Of a stretch of 64,000 bases of DNA, positions 49,568-59,807 are shown one piece after another (the first letter of the stretch is position 1; each line of letters starts with the position of its first letter). Below the pieces are notes generated by a model. It searched no databases. It was not told where the DNA came from and saw only the letters and a program-made list of their open reading frames with translations. Origin of the DNA: Marinilabiliales bacterium (GTDB lineage Bacteria > Bacteroidota > Bacteroidia > Bacteroidales > ML635J-15); the NCBI GenBank assembly GCA_002869385.1, contig PKTB01000023.1, positions 62,001-126,000 of the forward strand. The letters are read 5' to 3'. The position numbers and the translations under genes are program-made.

Positions 49568-51883
49568 ATGAAAAAGCAGTTACTTGTTCTTATAGCAATT
49601 TTTGTAGTTGGATTATTATCTGCAGGAGAGATTGTAAAGGTGTATGATATTGATGAGCTAAAAACAAATGAAAGAGGGGAGTTTCTAGAATTTTCCATTG
49701 ATAATACTATGAGTTTTGGAGAACTTGGTGCACCAAGCTTACCATATTACGCAGTAAAGATGCTTTTACCTCCCGGTGAAGTAGCTGTTTCAATCGAGTT
49801 TGAAGGTATGGAAGAGGAAGAGTTTGTAATAAGTAAAGAAATCTATCCATATCAATCATCAAAGCCATTCTCAAAACCTAATGCAGGAAGTTTTTATAAA
49901 GATGATAATATCTACAAAAGTAACGAATTTTACCCTTTACAAAAAACGGGTGAATTACTGACTCAATACTTAAATGGTTATGCAATTGCTTTATCAGGTT
50001 TTACACCAATGGAATATAATCCCGTAACTGGAGTTGTTAAGGTATATCGTCAGGTTAGAATCAAGATTGTTACAGAAAGGAGTATTGTGTCAGAGAAAGC
50101 TCTTTTAAATCTAAAGTCAGATTTACAAACGGTTGAAAAAGTAAAGACCTTTAGTGATAATCCTGAGTTTATCGATAAATATCCTGTTAACTATACTAGA
50201 AACACTGATTATGATGTGCTTATAATAACTGCATCCGTTTTTGAAAACAGTTTTGAGAACTTAACTGATTTGTACTTATCTTATGGCTTGAAAACAGAGA
50301 TTATTTCAACAGAAGATATTACTGCAGAAATATCCGGAAATGATTTGCCTGAGAAAATGCGAAACTTCATTATTCAGGAATATCAGGAAAACAATATTTC
50401 ATATGTTTTATTAGGTGGAGATACAGAATTAGTACCGTATCGTGGATTATATGCATATGTGGAATGTGGTGACGGTTATGAGGATGATAATATTCCTTCA
50501 GACATTTATTTTTCTGCACTGGATGGAACTTGGAACGATGATGAAGACTCACGGTGGGGTGAACCTGGAGAAGAAGATTTTCTTCCTGAGATTGCAATAG
50601 GACGTTTTACGTTTAGTACAAATGGAGAACTGCAAAATATGATACATAAAACAGTTTCATACCAACAGAGTCCGGTTTTAGGAGAATTAAATAAGTCTCT
50701 ATTTGCTGGGGAGTGGCTACTTGATGATCCATTAACTTACGGTTCTGATTATTTGGAACTTCTTATTGGTCATGTCAATGAAAATGGATATGAAACCTGG
50801 GGAATCCCAGAAACGCATACCTTTAATAAGCTATATGCCAGCGAGACATATTGGGAAGCATCACAACTCTTGTCTCAAATAAATTCCGGTGCCCCATTTA
50901 TACACCATTCCGGACATGCTGACCATGACTATTGGGCCTATCTTTATAATGATGATATTACTAATTCAAATTTTTCTCAAATTGATGGTGTAGCACATAA
51001 TTATTCAGTAGTTCAGACACATGGCTGTATATGTGGAGCTTTTGATTATGATGACTGCATTATGGAAAGAATGGTTAGCATAGAGAATTTTGCGGTTGCA
51101 TGTATTGCCAATTCCAGATACGGTTGGTTTAATGAGGGCCAAACAGAAGGTCCGGCTTTGCATCTTCACAGAGAAATGGTAGATGCAGTTTATCATGAGG
51201 AATTGAATCATATAGGCGATGCTTTTGTAGAGTCTAAAATTCAAACTGCTCCTTGGGTAACAGCACCTGGTCAATGGGAAGAAGGCGCTCTTAGGTGGAA
51301 TTTTTATGATATCAATATTCTTGGCGATCCTGTATTAGCACTAAATACTGATGAACCTTTTACCCTTAATGTAAGCTACGAAAACCAAATTGAGCTAGCC
51401 GCTTCATCTACTAATATAAATATACTTGCTGATGGCTTACCTATGGCTGATTTGAAATGTGTTATCATTATGAATGGTGAAATTTATGGACAGGGTTTAA
51501 CAGATACTAATGGGGATGTGACAATCGTTTTTGACCAGAGTTTTACTGTAGTTGGTTCTGCTAGTTTATATGTGTCAGGCAATAATTGCATTCCAGTAGA
51601 ATATCCTGTTTCAATAGTATTAGATGCATCTGTAAATACAATGCTTAGTGATAAAATAGATGTTTATCCTAATACTGTTTCTGACAATTTATATTTAAGT
51701 ATACCTTATGAAATGAATAATGTAGAACTTTGTGTTTATAGTTCAAGCGGTCAAATTGTTTTGACAACTAATTTGGTTAATAATGAATCTGTAATTCCAT
51801 TGAGTAATTTAAGTCAAGGAGTATATTACATAAGCATTATTAGTAATAAGATTAATTATCAAACAAAAATTATAAAAAACTAG
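49568..51883 (+). CDS. Secreted gingipain-type cysteine protease (C25) with T9SS sorting domain
   Basis: Secreted peptidase of 771 residues. Signal peptide 1-19, a propeptide region (about 20-200; FGELGAPSLPYYAVKMLLPPG is the family pro-domain motif), C25 catalytic domain about 215-600 (VLIITASVFENSFENLTDLY, YVLLGGDTELVPYRG), with catalytic His450 in HSGHADHDYWAY and Cys487 in THGCICGAFDYDD. An Ig-like domain (about 600-690) and a C-terminal type-A sorting domain follow (DVYPNTVSDNLYLSI to TKIIKN). Whether it prefers Arg or Lys cannot be told. Likely a surface or secreted degradative protease. Confidence 0.9.
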   Translation: MKKQLLVLIAIFVVGLLSAGEIVKVYDIDELKTNERGEFLEFSIDNTMSFGELGAPSLPYYAVKMLLPPGEVAVSIEFEGMEEEEFVISKEIYPYQSSKPFSKPNAGSFYKDDNIYKSNEFYPLQKTGELLTQYLNGYAIALSGFTPMEYNPVTGVVKVYRQVRIKIVTERSIVSEKALLNLKSDLQTVEKVKTFSDNPEFIDKYPVNYTRNTDYDVLIITASVFENSFENLTDLYLSYGLKTEIISTEDITAEISGNDLPEKMRNFIIQEYQENNISYVLLGGDTELVPYRGLYAYVECGDGYEDDNIPSDIYFSALDGTWNDDEDSRWGEPGEEDFLPEIAIGRFTFSTNGELQNMIHKTVSYQQSPVLGELNKSLFAGEWLLDDPLTYGSDYLELLIGHVNENGYETWGIPETHTFNKLYASETYWEASQLLSQINSGAPFIHHSGHADHDYWAYLYNDDITNSNFSQIDGVAHNYSVVQTHGCICGAFDYDDCIMERMVSIENFAVACIANSRYGWFNEGQTEGPALHLHREMVDAVYHEELNHIGDAFVESKIQTAPWVTAPGQWEEGALRWNFYDINILGDPVLALNTDEPFTLNVSYENQIELAASSTNINILADGLPMADLKCVIIMNGEIYGQGLTDTNGDVTIVFDQSFTVVGSASLYVSGNNCIPVEYPVSIVLDASVNTMLSDKIDVYPNTVSDNLYLSIPYEMNNVELCVYSSSGQIVLTTNLVNNESVIPLSNLSQGVYYISIISNKINYQTKIIKN

Positions 51884-51958
51884 ATTAATAATCCTAAAAA
51901 GTATTTGTAGAAATTATTAAATAATTTCATCAAAAGCCAGAATCAAAATTTTTAAAAT

Positions 51959-52435
51959 ATGAGAAGTCTATTTATTGTAGTAATATTTTCTATCGTATAT
52001 TTTTCTGGCATCACCTATAAAACAAATTCAAAAAAAGAAGACAATAAATTAGCTGTCCCAAGGATTATTGCTCCTAAGACTAGCGAATATATTGAATCTA
52101 CTTGCTTAATAACATGGACTGGAGATTCAAAACATAAGTTTTATGAATTACAGATATCAACTAGTTCAGACTTTTCAACTGGACAAAAATATATTTTAAG
52201 TGATACTCTAATAACTGTAAATCTTGGTGTTCCTGATTACGCAAATAAATATTTAAGAGTAAGAGCTTTTAAGAATAAGCGTAAATTTAGCCAATGGAGT
52301 GGTGTTATTACAATTGTTCATGGCGTGTACTCTACACCTGTAGAAGAAATCTATTTTGGGGGCTGTAGTGGAAATTGCGCCACATGTCCGCATCCTTGTC
52401 ATAGAAGACTGCCAATTGATAATCCGAAAGAGTAG
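51959..52435 (+). CDS. Small secreted protein with Cys-rich C-terminus
   Basis: Unrecognised 158-residue protein: a signal peptide or anchor (residues 1-18), a fibronectin-like domain (about 35-125; CLITWTGDSKHKFYELQISTSSDF, YLRVRAFKNKRKFSQWSGV) and a tail GGCSGNCATCPHPCHRRLP with five cysteines. The tail could be a disulfide knot or metal-binding. It lies 75 bp after the C25 protease gene on the same strand, so co-expression and a partner role are possible but unproven. Confidence 0.55.
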   Translation: MRSLFIVVIFSIVYFSGITYKTNSKKEDNKLAVPRIIAPKTSEYIESTCLITWTGDSKHKFYELQISTSSDFSTGQKYILSDTLITVNLGVPDYANKYLRVRAFKNKRKFSQWSGVITIVHGVYSTPVEEIYFGGCSGNCATCPHPCHRRLPIDNPKE

Positions 52436-52450
52436 ATATGTTTTATAGAT

Positions 52451-55400
52451 TTATTTTTTAATAAATTTTCTTTTAATTATGCCTATCTCACTGTCAAAAC
52501 TAATAATATACTGACCTGATTTTAAATCAGAGATATCTATACTAATTATTCGATTAAAACCATTAGTTTCATAAACTAGTTTCCCCGTAATATCATAGAT
52601 AGAGTAGGAGGAGATTGTATTATTTGTATTTTCAACAAACAATACATTCTTTGCAGGATTTGGATAAACGCTTATTATATCATGTTTTGTAACTAATTGT
52701 GAACTAACTACAACATCAATTAGTTGACTTACGTCCTCAGCCGGATTGTAATTGTCATCTCAATCTTGCATAGCAATAATATTTGCAGTCCCGTATCCAA
52801 CAATTTCAAGCTGATCTCCTGTAATTACAGCTACTTCCGTATTGTCTGACATAAATTCAACAGTTAAACCAGATGTAGATATTGCTTCCAATGTAATTAT
52901 TGCACCATAATATACATCTAGTGTTTGTGTCCATTCAATTGTTTGATCAGCTTTATTTACTGTTACATCAACTGTCCCGTTAATATCATTATAATTTGTA
53001 TTATCAGTTGGTATAAATGTTAAATCAGCAGTATAAATTCCTGCATTTGGAGTAGTTGTTGGAGCATCAAAGTTAAATGTCCCGGCAACATCGGCATTTC
53101 CGCCTGAAAGAACAGATAAGCTTAATTCATCACCGTAAGTAATATCGCTAGCACTTGGCCATGTATCCACAACCGGGTCGGCTTTATTGACTGTTACATC
53201 AACTGTACCACTGATATTATTATAGTTCAGATTATCTGTTGGTGTAAATGTTACATCAGCAGTGTAAGTCCCTGCATCAGGAGTAGTTGTTGGAGCATCA
53301 AAGCTAAATGTACCGGGGACATCAGCATTTCCGCCTGAAAGAACAGATAAGCTTAATTCATCACCGTAAGTAATATCGTTAGCAGTTGGCCATGTATCCA
53401 CTATCGGGTCGGCTTTATTGACTGTTACATCAACTGTACCACTGATATTATTATAGTTAAGATTATCTGTTGGTGTAAATGTTACATCAGCAGTGTAAGT
53501 CCCTGCATCAGGAGTAGTTGTTGGAGTATCAAAGCTAAAAGTCCCGGCAACATCGGCATTTCCGCCTGAAAGAACGGATAAGCTTAATTCATCACCGTAA
53601 GTAATATCGCTAGCACTTGGCCATGTATCCACTATCGGGTTGGCTTTATTGACTGTTACATTAACTGTACCGCTGATATCATTATAGTTAAGATTATCTG
53701 TTGGTGTAAATGTTACATCAGCAGTGTAAGTCCCTGCATCCGGAGTAGTTGTTGGAGCATCAAAGCTAAAAGTCCCGGCAACATCGGCATTTCCGCCTGA
53801 AAGAACGGATATGCTTAATTCATCACCATAAGTAATATCGCTAGCACTTGGCCATGTATCCACTATCGGATCGGCTTTATTGACTGTTACATCAACTGTC
53901 CCATTAATAGAGCTGTAATTAATATTATCATCCGGAGTAAATGTTACATCAGCAGTATAAGTTCCTGCATCAGGGGTAGTTGTTGGAGCATCAAAGCTAA
54001 ATGTTCCACTTACTGATGCTGCTCCACCAGATAAAATTGAGACACTAAGTTCATCACCATATATTATTGCTGTTGCAGTTGGCCAAGTAGTAACTGTTGG
54101 TGTTGCCTGTAAAACTTCGACATCTACAGTACCACTGACAGTGTTGTAATTTCCAAGATTGTCAGGAGTAAAAGTTACATATGCAGTAAAAATTCCAAGT
54201 GGTGGGGTGGTTAATGGATTGTCAAAACTGAAAGTTCCTGCAACTGAAGCTGAGCCACCTGATAATACAGAAGCAGATAAATCTTGACCGTAAATTATGT
54301 CAGAAGCATTTGGCCATGTTGTAACTGTTGGTGTAAGTTTGTTAACTGTCACCTGGGCAGAGCCAATCACACTATTATATGTTATTGGGTCAGTTGGGAT
54401 AAATGCCACTTGAGCTGTATATATACCTGCATCAGGAATATAAGCAGGATTAACAAAACTAAAAGTGCCCGGCACACTAGCTGAACCACCTGAAAGGCTT
54501 GAGCTTAATAACGCATCTCCAACAGTAATGTCTGATGCTGTTGGCCATGTTGTAATAACCGGGTCAATAAGATCAGTAGTAAGATTTTCAAAAATTGAAA
54601 TCTTGTCAGCATAATCATATGCAAGGAAAAAATCCATATCTCCATCTAATTCAATATCAACCGCAATAGCACTGTTTAAATTTGTCTCTGCAGATAAGTA
54701 TGTTGTTTGTGCAAAAGACTCCGAACCGTCATTTATTAAGATTCCGGCAGTAAAATTATTTGAGTTTGTAAATCCGTAATAATTAGTGTAGAAGAAAATG
54801 TCTGTAATGCCATCATTTCCAACATCGCAAATTTCTAATTCTACATCTCTGGCTTCACTCATAGTAATAGTATTTTCTGTAAATGTAAAATCACCGTTGT
54901 TTTTAAACCATACTATATCATTATTATCGTCGTTGCGTGTTATAAAGTCCATTAAACCATCGCTATCAATGTCACCTAAACGTAAAGTTTCTGCTTTAAA
55001 ACTAACAGTGTTCGTGCTGGTGAATGATCCTCCACCATTATTACGAATTGTTCGTAGTCCTGTAGCTCCATAAGGTCCATCGGCAACAATAATATCTATA
55101 TCCCCATCATAATCAAAGTCAAAAGTCACGACTTCACCCATTAAGTTAATTCCATCTTCAATGTCTATGGGTGAAGAAAATGTACCACCTCCCAGATTTT
55201 CTATCCAGAATATTCCTTTAGGCCTTGTGCTGGATGTTGATGCAGCAATAACAACAAAATCCATATCATAGTCATTATCTAAATCAGCAATTGAGAAATA
55301 TGATGGGTTATCCAGTTGCGTGTTGCTCCAAGTAACTAAGCCTTCTGTAAAAAATTGATTGCCATCGTTATACCAAATAGCAAAATCATCATCATCGACC

Positions 55401-56746
55401 GATGCGGTAATGATATCTAGAAATCCATCATCATTCATGTCATAAACTTCTAGTTGATAAGGATTGTCAATTCTAGAAATAATTTCCTTCTGGATGTATG
55501 TTCCGTCTGTTTGTGCGTCGAACCACTCAACTGTTTCGTCACTTGCAAAAGCAACAATATCGAGGTCCCCATCAAGATCAAGGTCAACTCTTCTTAGGGA
55601 TTCAGGTACAGAAATATAGGATGATAGCCTATAGTTAGTGAACGCGAAAGCATCCTCATTAATAAAATAGCCGACTTCATCTCTACCTGCAGCAGAATAT
55701 GCCCATTCCGGTAAATTGTCATTGTTAACATCTATACTTTCGAGATCTGTAGAAGTTGTTTCAAGTTCAAAAGAATAGACTTCGGTAAATGTCATTGAAG
55801 GACCAGGATTATTTCCCTCAAGAACATAAAATGAGTAATTGCTGGTATTATCATCTTTAAAAGCGACATCCATAACACCATCGTTATCGTAATCCTGTAC
55901 TAAAACGGCACTTGCGTCAGCACTTGCCAGAATATTGTGTCTTGAACTTCCTGCATTTTCGAGCCAATATAGCTCATTTTGAGTGTTATCTGCTATGACT
56001 AGGTCTCCTATCCCGTTATCATCAATATCTACAAATTGAGCATCTGTAATATTGATATCTCCGGTACTTTCATAAACGACTATTTCAGTAAAAGTATTTG
56101 AACCATCATTTACCATTATCCCAATCTCTTCAGTATCAAAAGGAGTGTAGTTGACTTTGGTAAGAAAATCAACATCATTGTCATTTTCATAATCAAAAAC
56201 GTAGATATCTTTTGAATAATCAACTCGGTCAACCTGTACTGCGGGCAAGTAAACCCCGGCATCGAATTCATATAAGTACACATCGTAAAATCCACCATCA
56301 TAGATATTAAAGAATATATCTATATCATTGTCATTATCGGTATCTACTGCTGTAATCTGTTTAATATCAGGTAGGGTATCTGTGATTACATTATATGTAA
56401 AGTTTTCACTACCATCGTTAATTAATGTGAATAAAATACCGGAAGTAGAATTGAAACCCACCATATCCATATCAGTATCAAAATCAAAATCAACAATATC
56501 AATATCTCTGACTAGAATTGAGTCTGTAATCATAATTGTCTCAAAATCAGAGCCATTGGTGTTTTTAAACCAAGCAATTCCACCAACAACAACTGCAACG
56601 ATGTCTTCGTAGGTATTATCGTCAAGATCAGCAACTTTTGCTTTATATGCATCAGGAAAGTTGCCTGTGATTATTGTTTCGTCAAATGGTTGTGCAAATG
56701 CTGATATGCAAATAATAGTTAGAAATAAGCTTAATAAAAGTTTCAT
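52451..56746 (-). CDS. Large FG-GAP/VCBS and MBG-repeat secreted protein (T9SS type A) with in-frame TGA
   Basis: Secreted protein of 1,431 residues when read across TGA at 52760-52762 (codon 1329). Signal peptide 1-18 (ISAFAQ). Residues about 20-730 hold many FG-GAP/VCBS-like repeats with calcium-binding D-x-D-x-D patterns (DLDNDYDMDF, DFDYDGDIDI), forming a probable propeller. Then seven MBG-type Ig-like repeats of 77 residues (about 735-1270), a bacterial Ig-like domain, and a type-A sorting domain (SVYPNPAKNVLFVENT to IKRKFIKK). The TGA falls in AMQD-stop-DDNYNPAEDV, where Gly (GGA to TGA) fits. Without readthrough the T9SS signal would be lost. Confidence 0.87.
52950..54560 (-). repeat. 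Seven MBG-type repeats of 231 bp
   Basis: Tandem in-frame units; the conserved tggccatgtatcc block recurs at exact 231-bp steps (53161, 53392, 53623, 53854). The four units nearest the 3' end of the gene are nearly identical in DNA, while the older ones (54.1-54.5 kb) have diverged. This shows recent tandem expansion. Confidence 0.88.
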
Positions 56747-56933
56747 ATCTGTGTTTTATCGTTAATTCAGTACCAAATTTACGGAAAGTTTTTGAAATAT
56801 GTGGAGTTTGATAATATTAAATATAAATGTATAGTTTAGTTGGAGAAAAGAAAAGCTGGATTTCAAATTCCACTTCACTTAATTTTATTATTTTTGATAT
56901 CTATTAAAAATATCAACCATAAAAATAGACTCT

Positions 56934-57650
56934 ATGAAAAAAACAATTTATTTGCTTTCAATTATCATGTTACTTTTTGCATGTAAATCCTCACAAGTTT
57001 CGAAAAAAGAGAATATTGATGAAAAGACTTTTCAAAAGTCTGATTATTTTACAGAGGAAAACCCTATAGCGAGATGGTTATTTGATTTTTAACCAAGAGA
57101 AACAGTTATTATTGGTCCTGATAGAGAGTACAAGTCATTGTTTGCGTATTTTGGTAAGTACTCTGGAAAATCAGATTTGTATGTGTTGGTTGAGGAAGGT
57201 GAATATTATGCAGATGGTGGAATATGGATTACCGGAGAGAATATTGTTATTGAGGGAGTAGGCGATGTGCACTTGTACAGCAATAAATTATATTCAAGTG
57301 TGATGGAAATAATGGGTAGCAATATCTTGGTTAAGAATTTTCATATGATGCACACAAAACCCGGCGATGGAGAGAATCAAAACTGCTCAGGTAGAGTAAT
57401 AATGTTTGATAATGCTCATAATTGTGTAATTGAAAACTGCGATCTTAATGGTTGTGGCTTGGCAGGTTTGCATGATAATGTAGGAAATTCAGATATACTT
57501 ATTAGAAATTGCTATATCCATAATAATTCACTTGGCGCCTATACAGATATCGATGGAGGAGTATGGCAGGAAGCAATTGATGATCATCCGGTTTTTAAAT
57601 TTGAGAATAACAGGATTGAGAATAATGGACCGGATAGGACTCCTGAATAG
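56934..57650 (+). CDS. Right-handed beta-helix lipoprotein with in-frame TAA
   Basis: Lipoprotein of 238 residues if the TAA at 57090-57092 (codon 53) is read. The ATG at 56934 gives a lipoprotein signal with lipobox LLFAC (Cys17). After the stop the frame continues PRETVIIGPDREYKSLF, then a run of right-handed beta-helix repeats (NIVIEGVGDVHLYSN, SNILVKNFHMMHTKP, NCVIENCDLNGCG, DILIRNCYIHNNS). This resembles pectate-lyase-like/NosD repeats. No catalytic residues are obvious. Ser or Glu would fit at the stop. The outer-membrane or periplasmic location is inferred from the signal. Confidence 0.75.
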
Positions 57651-57668
57651 TTTAATAATTAACTAATT

Positions 57669-58244
57669 ATGAAGAAAGTACTCCTATTTTTACCAAAAGG
57701 ATTCGAAATATATGAAGCAAGTGTATTTATGGATGTATTTGGATGGAATTCTCTTGAAGGAGATAAGTCAACTCAACTGATAACCTGTAGTTACAATAAA
57801 GAAGTAATTAGTTCTTTCAATTATAAGATTATTGTAGATAAAACGATTGATGAGGTTGATGTTAAGGACTTTGATGCTATTGCAATTCCAGGTGGTTTTG
57901 AAGAGTATGGTTTTTACGAAGAGGCTTTTGATGATAAGTTTCTTGATTTGATTAAAGAATTTAATAAGCTGCATAAAATTATTGCGAGTATTTGTGTTGC
58001 AGCTTTGCCTCTTGGCAAAAGTGGAATTTTAACTTGTAAAAGAGCTACAACATATATCACTAGAAGAAAGCAGCTTGAGGATTTTAATGTGGATGTAATT
58101 AATAATCCGATTGTTGTTGAAGATAATGTTATTACTTCATGGAACCCATCAACTGCTATTTGTGTTGCTATGATATTGCTTGAGAAATTAACCAGTAAAA
58201 ACAACATTGATCACATTAGAAAAATTATGGGATTTGCTAAGTAA
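57669..58244 (+). CDS. DJ-1/PfpI-family protein
   Basis: Cytoplasmic protein of 191 residues. The nucleophile-elbow Cys is in IIASICVAALPLGKSG (about residue 107), with the supporting Glu in KGFEIYEASVF (about 16) and the PGGFEEYGF loop (about 76). Family members include glyoxalases, deglycase-like proteins and stress proteins. The gene lies 18 bp after the beta-helix lipoprotein gene. I cannot assign an activity beyond the family. Confidence 0.9.
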   Translation: MKKVLLFLPKGFEIYEASVFMDVFGWNSLEGDKSTQLITCSYNKEVISSFNYKIIVDKTIDEVDVKDFDAIAIPGGFEEYGFYEEAFDDKFLDLIKEFNKLHKIIASICVAALPLGKSGILTCKRATTYITRRKQLEDFNVDVINNPIVVEDNVITSWNPSTAICVAMILLEKLTSKNNIDHIRKIMGFAK

Positions 58245-58322
58245 TTGGCTTTTTTAGTCGGATAGAGCGGTGGAATAATAATCATTTCAAATTTGTTCAA
58301 TGTAAAATAATAATGTCGTTTT

Positions 58323-58347
58323 ATGCGTTAAGTTTCTAGTAACGCAT
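58323..58347 (+). promoter_or_regulatory. Perfect 8-bp hairpin in ribosome-binding region
   Basis: Arms atgcgtta (58323-58330) and taacgcat (58340-58347), loop agtttctag. The right arm ends 4 bp before the ATG at 58352. It may be an operator or a structure that hides the start. Confidence 0.5.
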
Positions 58348-58351
58348 TGAT

Positions 58352-59089
58352 ATGAAAAATAAGTTTTTCTTTTTTCTTTTAATTCTTTGTATCGGCTTTC
58401 AATATCAGTTGTTTGCAAAGGATAACAAGGATATTTTGTATGAGTCCCTTAATAATGTCAAGAAAGGCAAATGTATTGTATCAGAAACATATAATACTAG
58501 CTATGCTTTGAGTTTAAGGTTTGTCAGTAGAAGCAGGCTTGTTTATGGAATTAATATCGCCGGGTTTAGCGATGGGATGACATGTGGAATTGCACTTCGT
58601 GGTTTTACCAGAGATTACACAAATGGAATATCTGTATCAGGAATACATTCCATAGGTACGATAAATGGCATTAATTTTTCATTATTGACTTATGCAGATA
58701 GATTAAATGGAATTGGAATTGGCGCAATTAATTACTGGACAACAGCAAATGGTTTAGTTTTAGGTGCATTTAATCTTTATGGACACAAGTTTAACGGTGT
58801 TTCTGTTGGCCTTACAAATAGTATTGGATATAGAAGCTGTGTATGTGGATATTGCCATGCAATGTCTGGTTTGCAAATAGGATTATTCAATCGTGCAAGA
58901 AGAAATTGGGGAGTGCAATTTGGCTTGATTAATCAATCGTATAATGGTAAGGGAGTACAATTCGGTTTAATTAATATTAGATCTGCTAATCCTTGGTATT
59001 GTAGAATTCTACCAATTGTAAATTTTAAAATGAACAAAGAAGAAGAATCCAAAGATAAACATCTTTATGAATCAGTTAGGAGATTATAA
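58352..59089 (+). CDS. LA_2272-type surface repeat protein
   Basis: Exported protein of 245 residues; signal peptide 1-22. The body is built from short glycine-rich repeats of the form NGIxxGxxN (YTNGISVSGIHSIGTINGINF, LNGIGIGAINYWTTANGLVLGAFNLYG, GLQIGLFNRARRNWGVQFGLINQSYNGKGVQFGLINIR), which match the 'LA_2272 family surface repeat' pattern found in Bacteroidota and Leptospira. Probably a beta-helical or barrel-like surface protein. An inserted CVCGYCHAMSG (about residue 165) has three Cys residues. Function unknown. Confidence 0.75.
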   Translation: MKNKFFFFLLILCIGFQYQLFAKDNKDILYESLNNVKKGKCIVSETYNTSYALSLRFVSRSRLVYGINIAGFSDGMTCGIALRGFTRDYTNGISVSGIHSIGTINGINFSLLTYADRLNGIGIGAINYWTTANGLVLGAFNLYGHKFNGVSVGLTNSIGYRSCVCGYCHAMSGLQIGLFNRARRNWGVQFGLINQSYNGKGVQFGLINIRSANPWYCRILPIVNFKMNKEEESKDKHLYESVRRL

Positions 59090-59092
59090 CAA

Positions 59093-59131
59093 AAAAATGA
59101 CCGAAATAAAACCCCGGCCATTTTACATTTT
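59093..59131 (-). terminator. Degenerate terminator of the M49 remnant
   Basis: Read on the minus strand, aaaatggccg pairs with cggtcatttt (one G-U) followed by T residues. It corresponds closely in position and sequence to the terminator of the intact M49 gene at 60255-60290, so it was duplicated along with it. Confidence 0.6.
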
Positions 59132-59149
59132 TTATATTCAAGTTTGTAT

Positions 59150-59296
59150 TTACAATCCTAAAACATCAGCACCTTGTTCAAGAACAATATCTTTAGGTAT
59201 TCCTGCTTCGTTGATCCTGTCAAGGTCTTTTTGAAGTTCCGGTCCCACAGCAGAATTGAGAATAATAGTACGGATAAGGGACCTGAGTAAATTATT
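59150..59296 (-). pseudogene. C-terminal remnant of a second M49 peptidase
   Basis: Minus-strand frame ending at a TAA (59150-59152). Its last 35 residues, SAVGPELQKDLDRINEAG then IPKDIV and a LEQGADVLGL end, are close to the end of the intact M49 peptidase at 60315-61973 (KQGAEVLGL). Upstream of SAVGPEL the similarity stops abruptly (LRSLIRTIILN) and a stop follows at the 59296 end. No start, catalytic motif or signal remains. It is a truncated duplicate; the following terminator is also shared. Confidence 0.8.
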
Positions 59297-59302
59297 GGTT
59301 CA

Positions 59303-59326
59303 ATTTTTGCTATTAAAAGCAAAAAT
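59303..59326 (+). promoter_or_regulatory. Perfect 9-bp hairpin before start codon
   Basis: Arms atttttgct (59303-59311) and agcaaaaat (59318-59326), loop attaaa. It ends 6 bp before the ATG at 59333. It could affect translation or be the edge of the rearrangement that made the adjacent remnant. Confidence 0.45.
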
Positions 59327-59332
59327 ATTTTT

Positions 59333-59692
59333 ATGAAAAAGGCATGTTTTCTGTTTGTGTTATTCCTTTCAATTGGTTTGAGTTTGTTTTCTCAAGATTC
59401 TGATGTTGTGACGTTTAAGTTAAGAGTTACATCTCATTTACCGGTTGGATGGGGTGAAAAGTATCAGGCAGTAATTTTGGATGTTGTAGAAGGAAGTAGT
59501 GTTCAATTTGGTGATACAATTTATTTTGGACGTATTGATTTTACAGGTGATGATTTTTTTAGTACAGGTGATGTACGAACTATCAGTTTTAAAAATTCCA
59601 AAAAGAAAAACGAACAAGTATATTTACCCGCATGTTCATGCACGGTAAGACGTAAGAATGAGATATGGGAAATAATTGAAATACGCAGATAA
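59333..59692 (+). CDS. Small secreted protein, unknown function
   Basis: Unrecognised 119-residue protein with a signal peptide (residues 1-20, LFSQD) and a compact beta-rich domain (TFKLRVTSHLPVGWGEKYQAV, VQFGDTIYFGRIDFTG), ending with two cysteines (LPACSCTVRRKNE). Probably periplasmic. No catalytic motif is evident. Confidence 0.6.
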   Translation: MKKACFLFVLFLSIGLSLFSQDSDVVTFKLRVTSHLPVGWGEKYQAVILDVVEGSSVQFGDTIYFGRIDFTGDDFFSTGDVRTISFKNSKKKNEQVYLPACSCTVRRKNEIWEIIEIRR

Positions 59693-59807
59693 TCTTGTAT
59701 AATCAAATAAATGAGATTATTATTCCTGTTGAAAACCAGAATGATTCAAAAACTGCGTGACAGTTTTATTCATTAGTGAGAAAAAAATAATATATAGAAA
59801 ACACTTT

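Noticed and set aside
52950..54560. CRISPR array
   Set aside because: The 231-bp periodic units are entirely coding, in one frame, and have no spacer structure.
6825..57092. General stop-codon reassignment (alternative genetic code)
   Set aside because: TAA, TAG and TGA all end ordinary genes here (for example TGA ends siaB and siaC at overlapping junctions, TAG ends the NlpC, trypsin-like and M28 genes), and the in-frame stops fall at different residues. A single reassignment does not fit.
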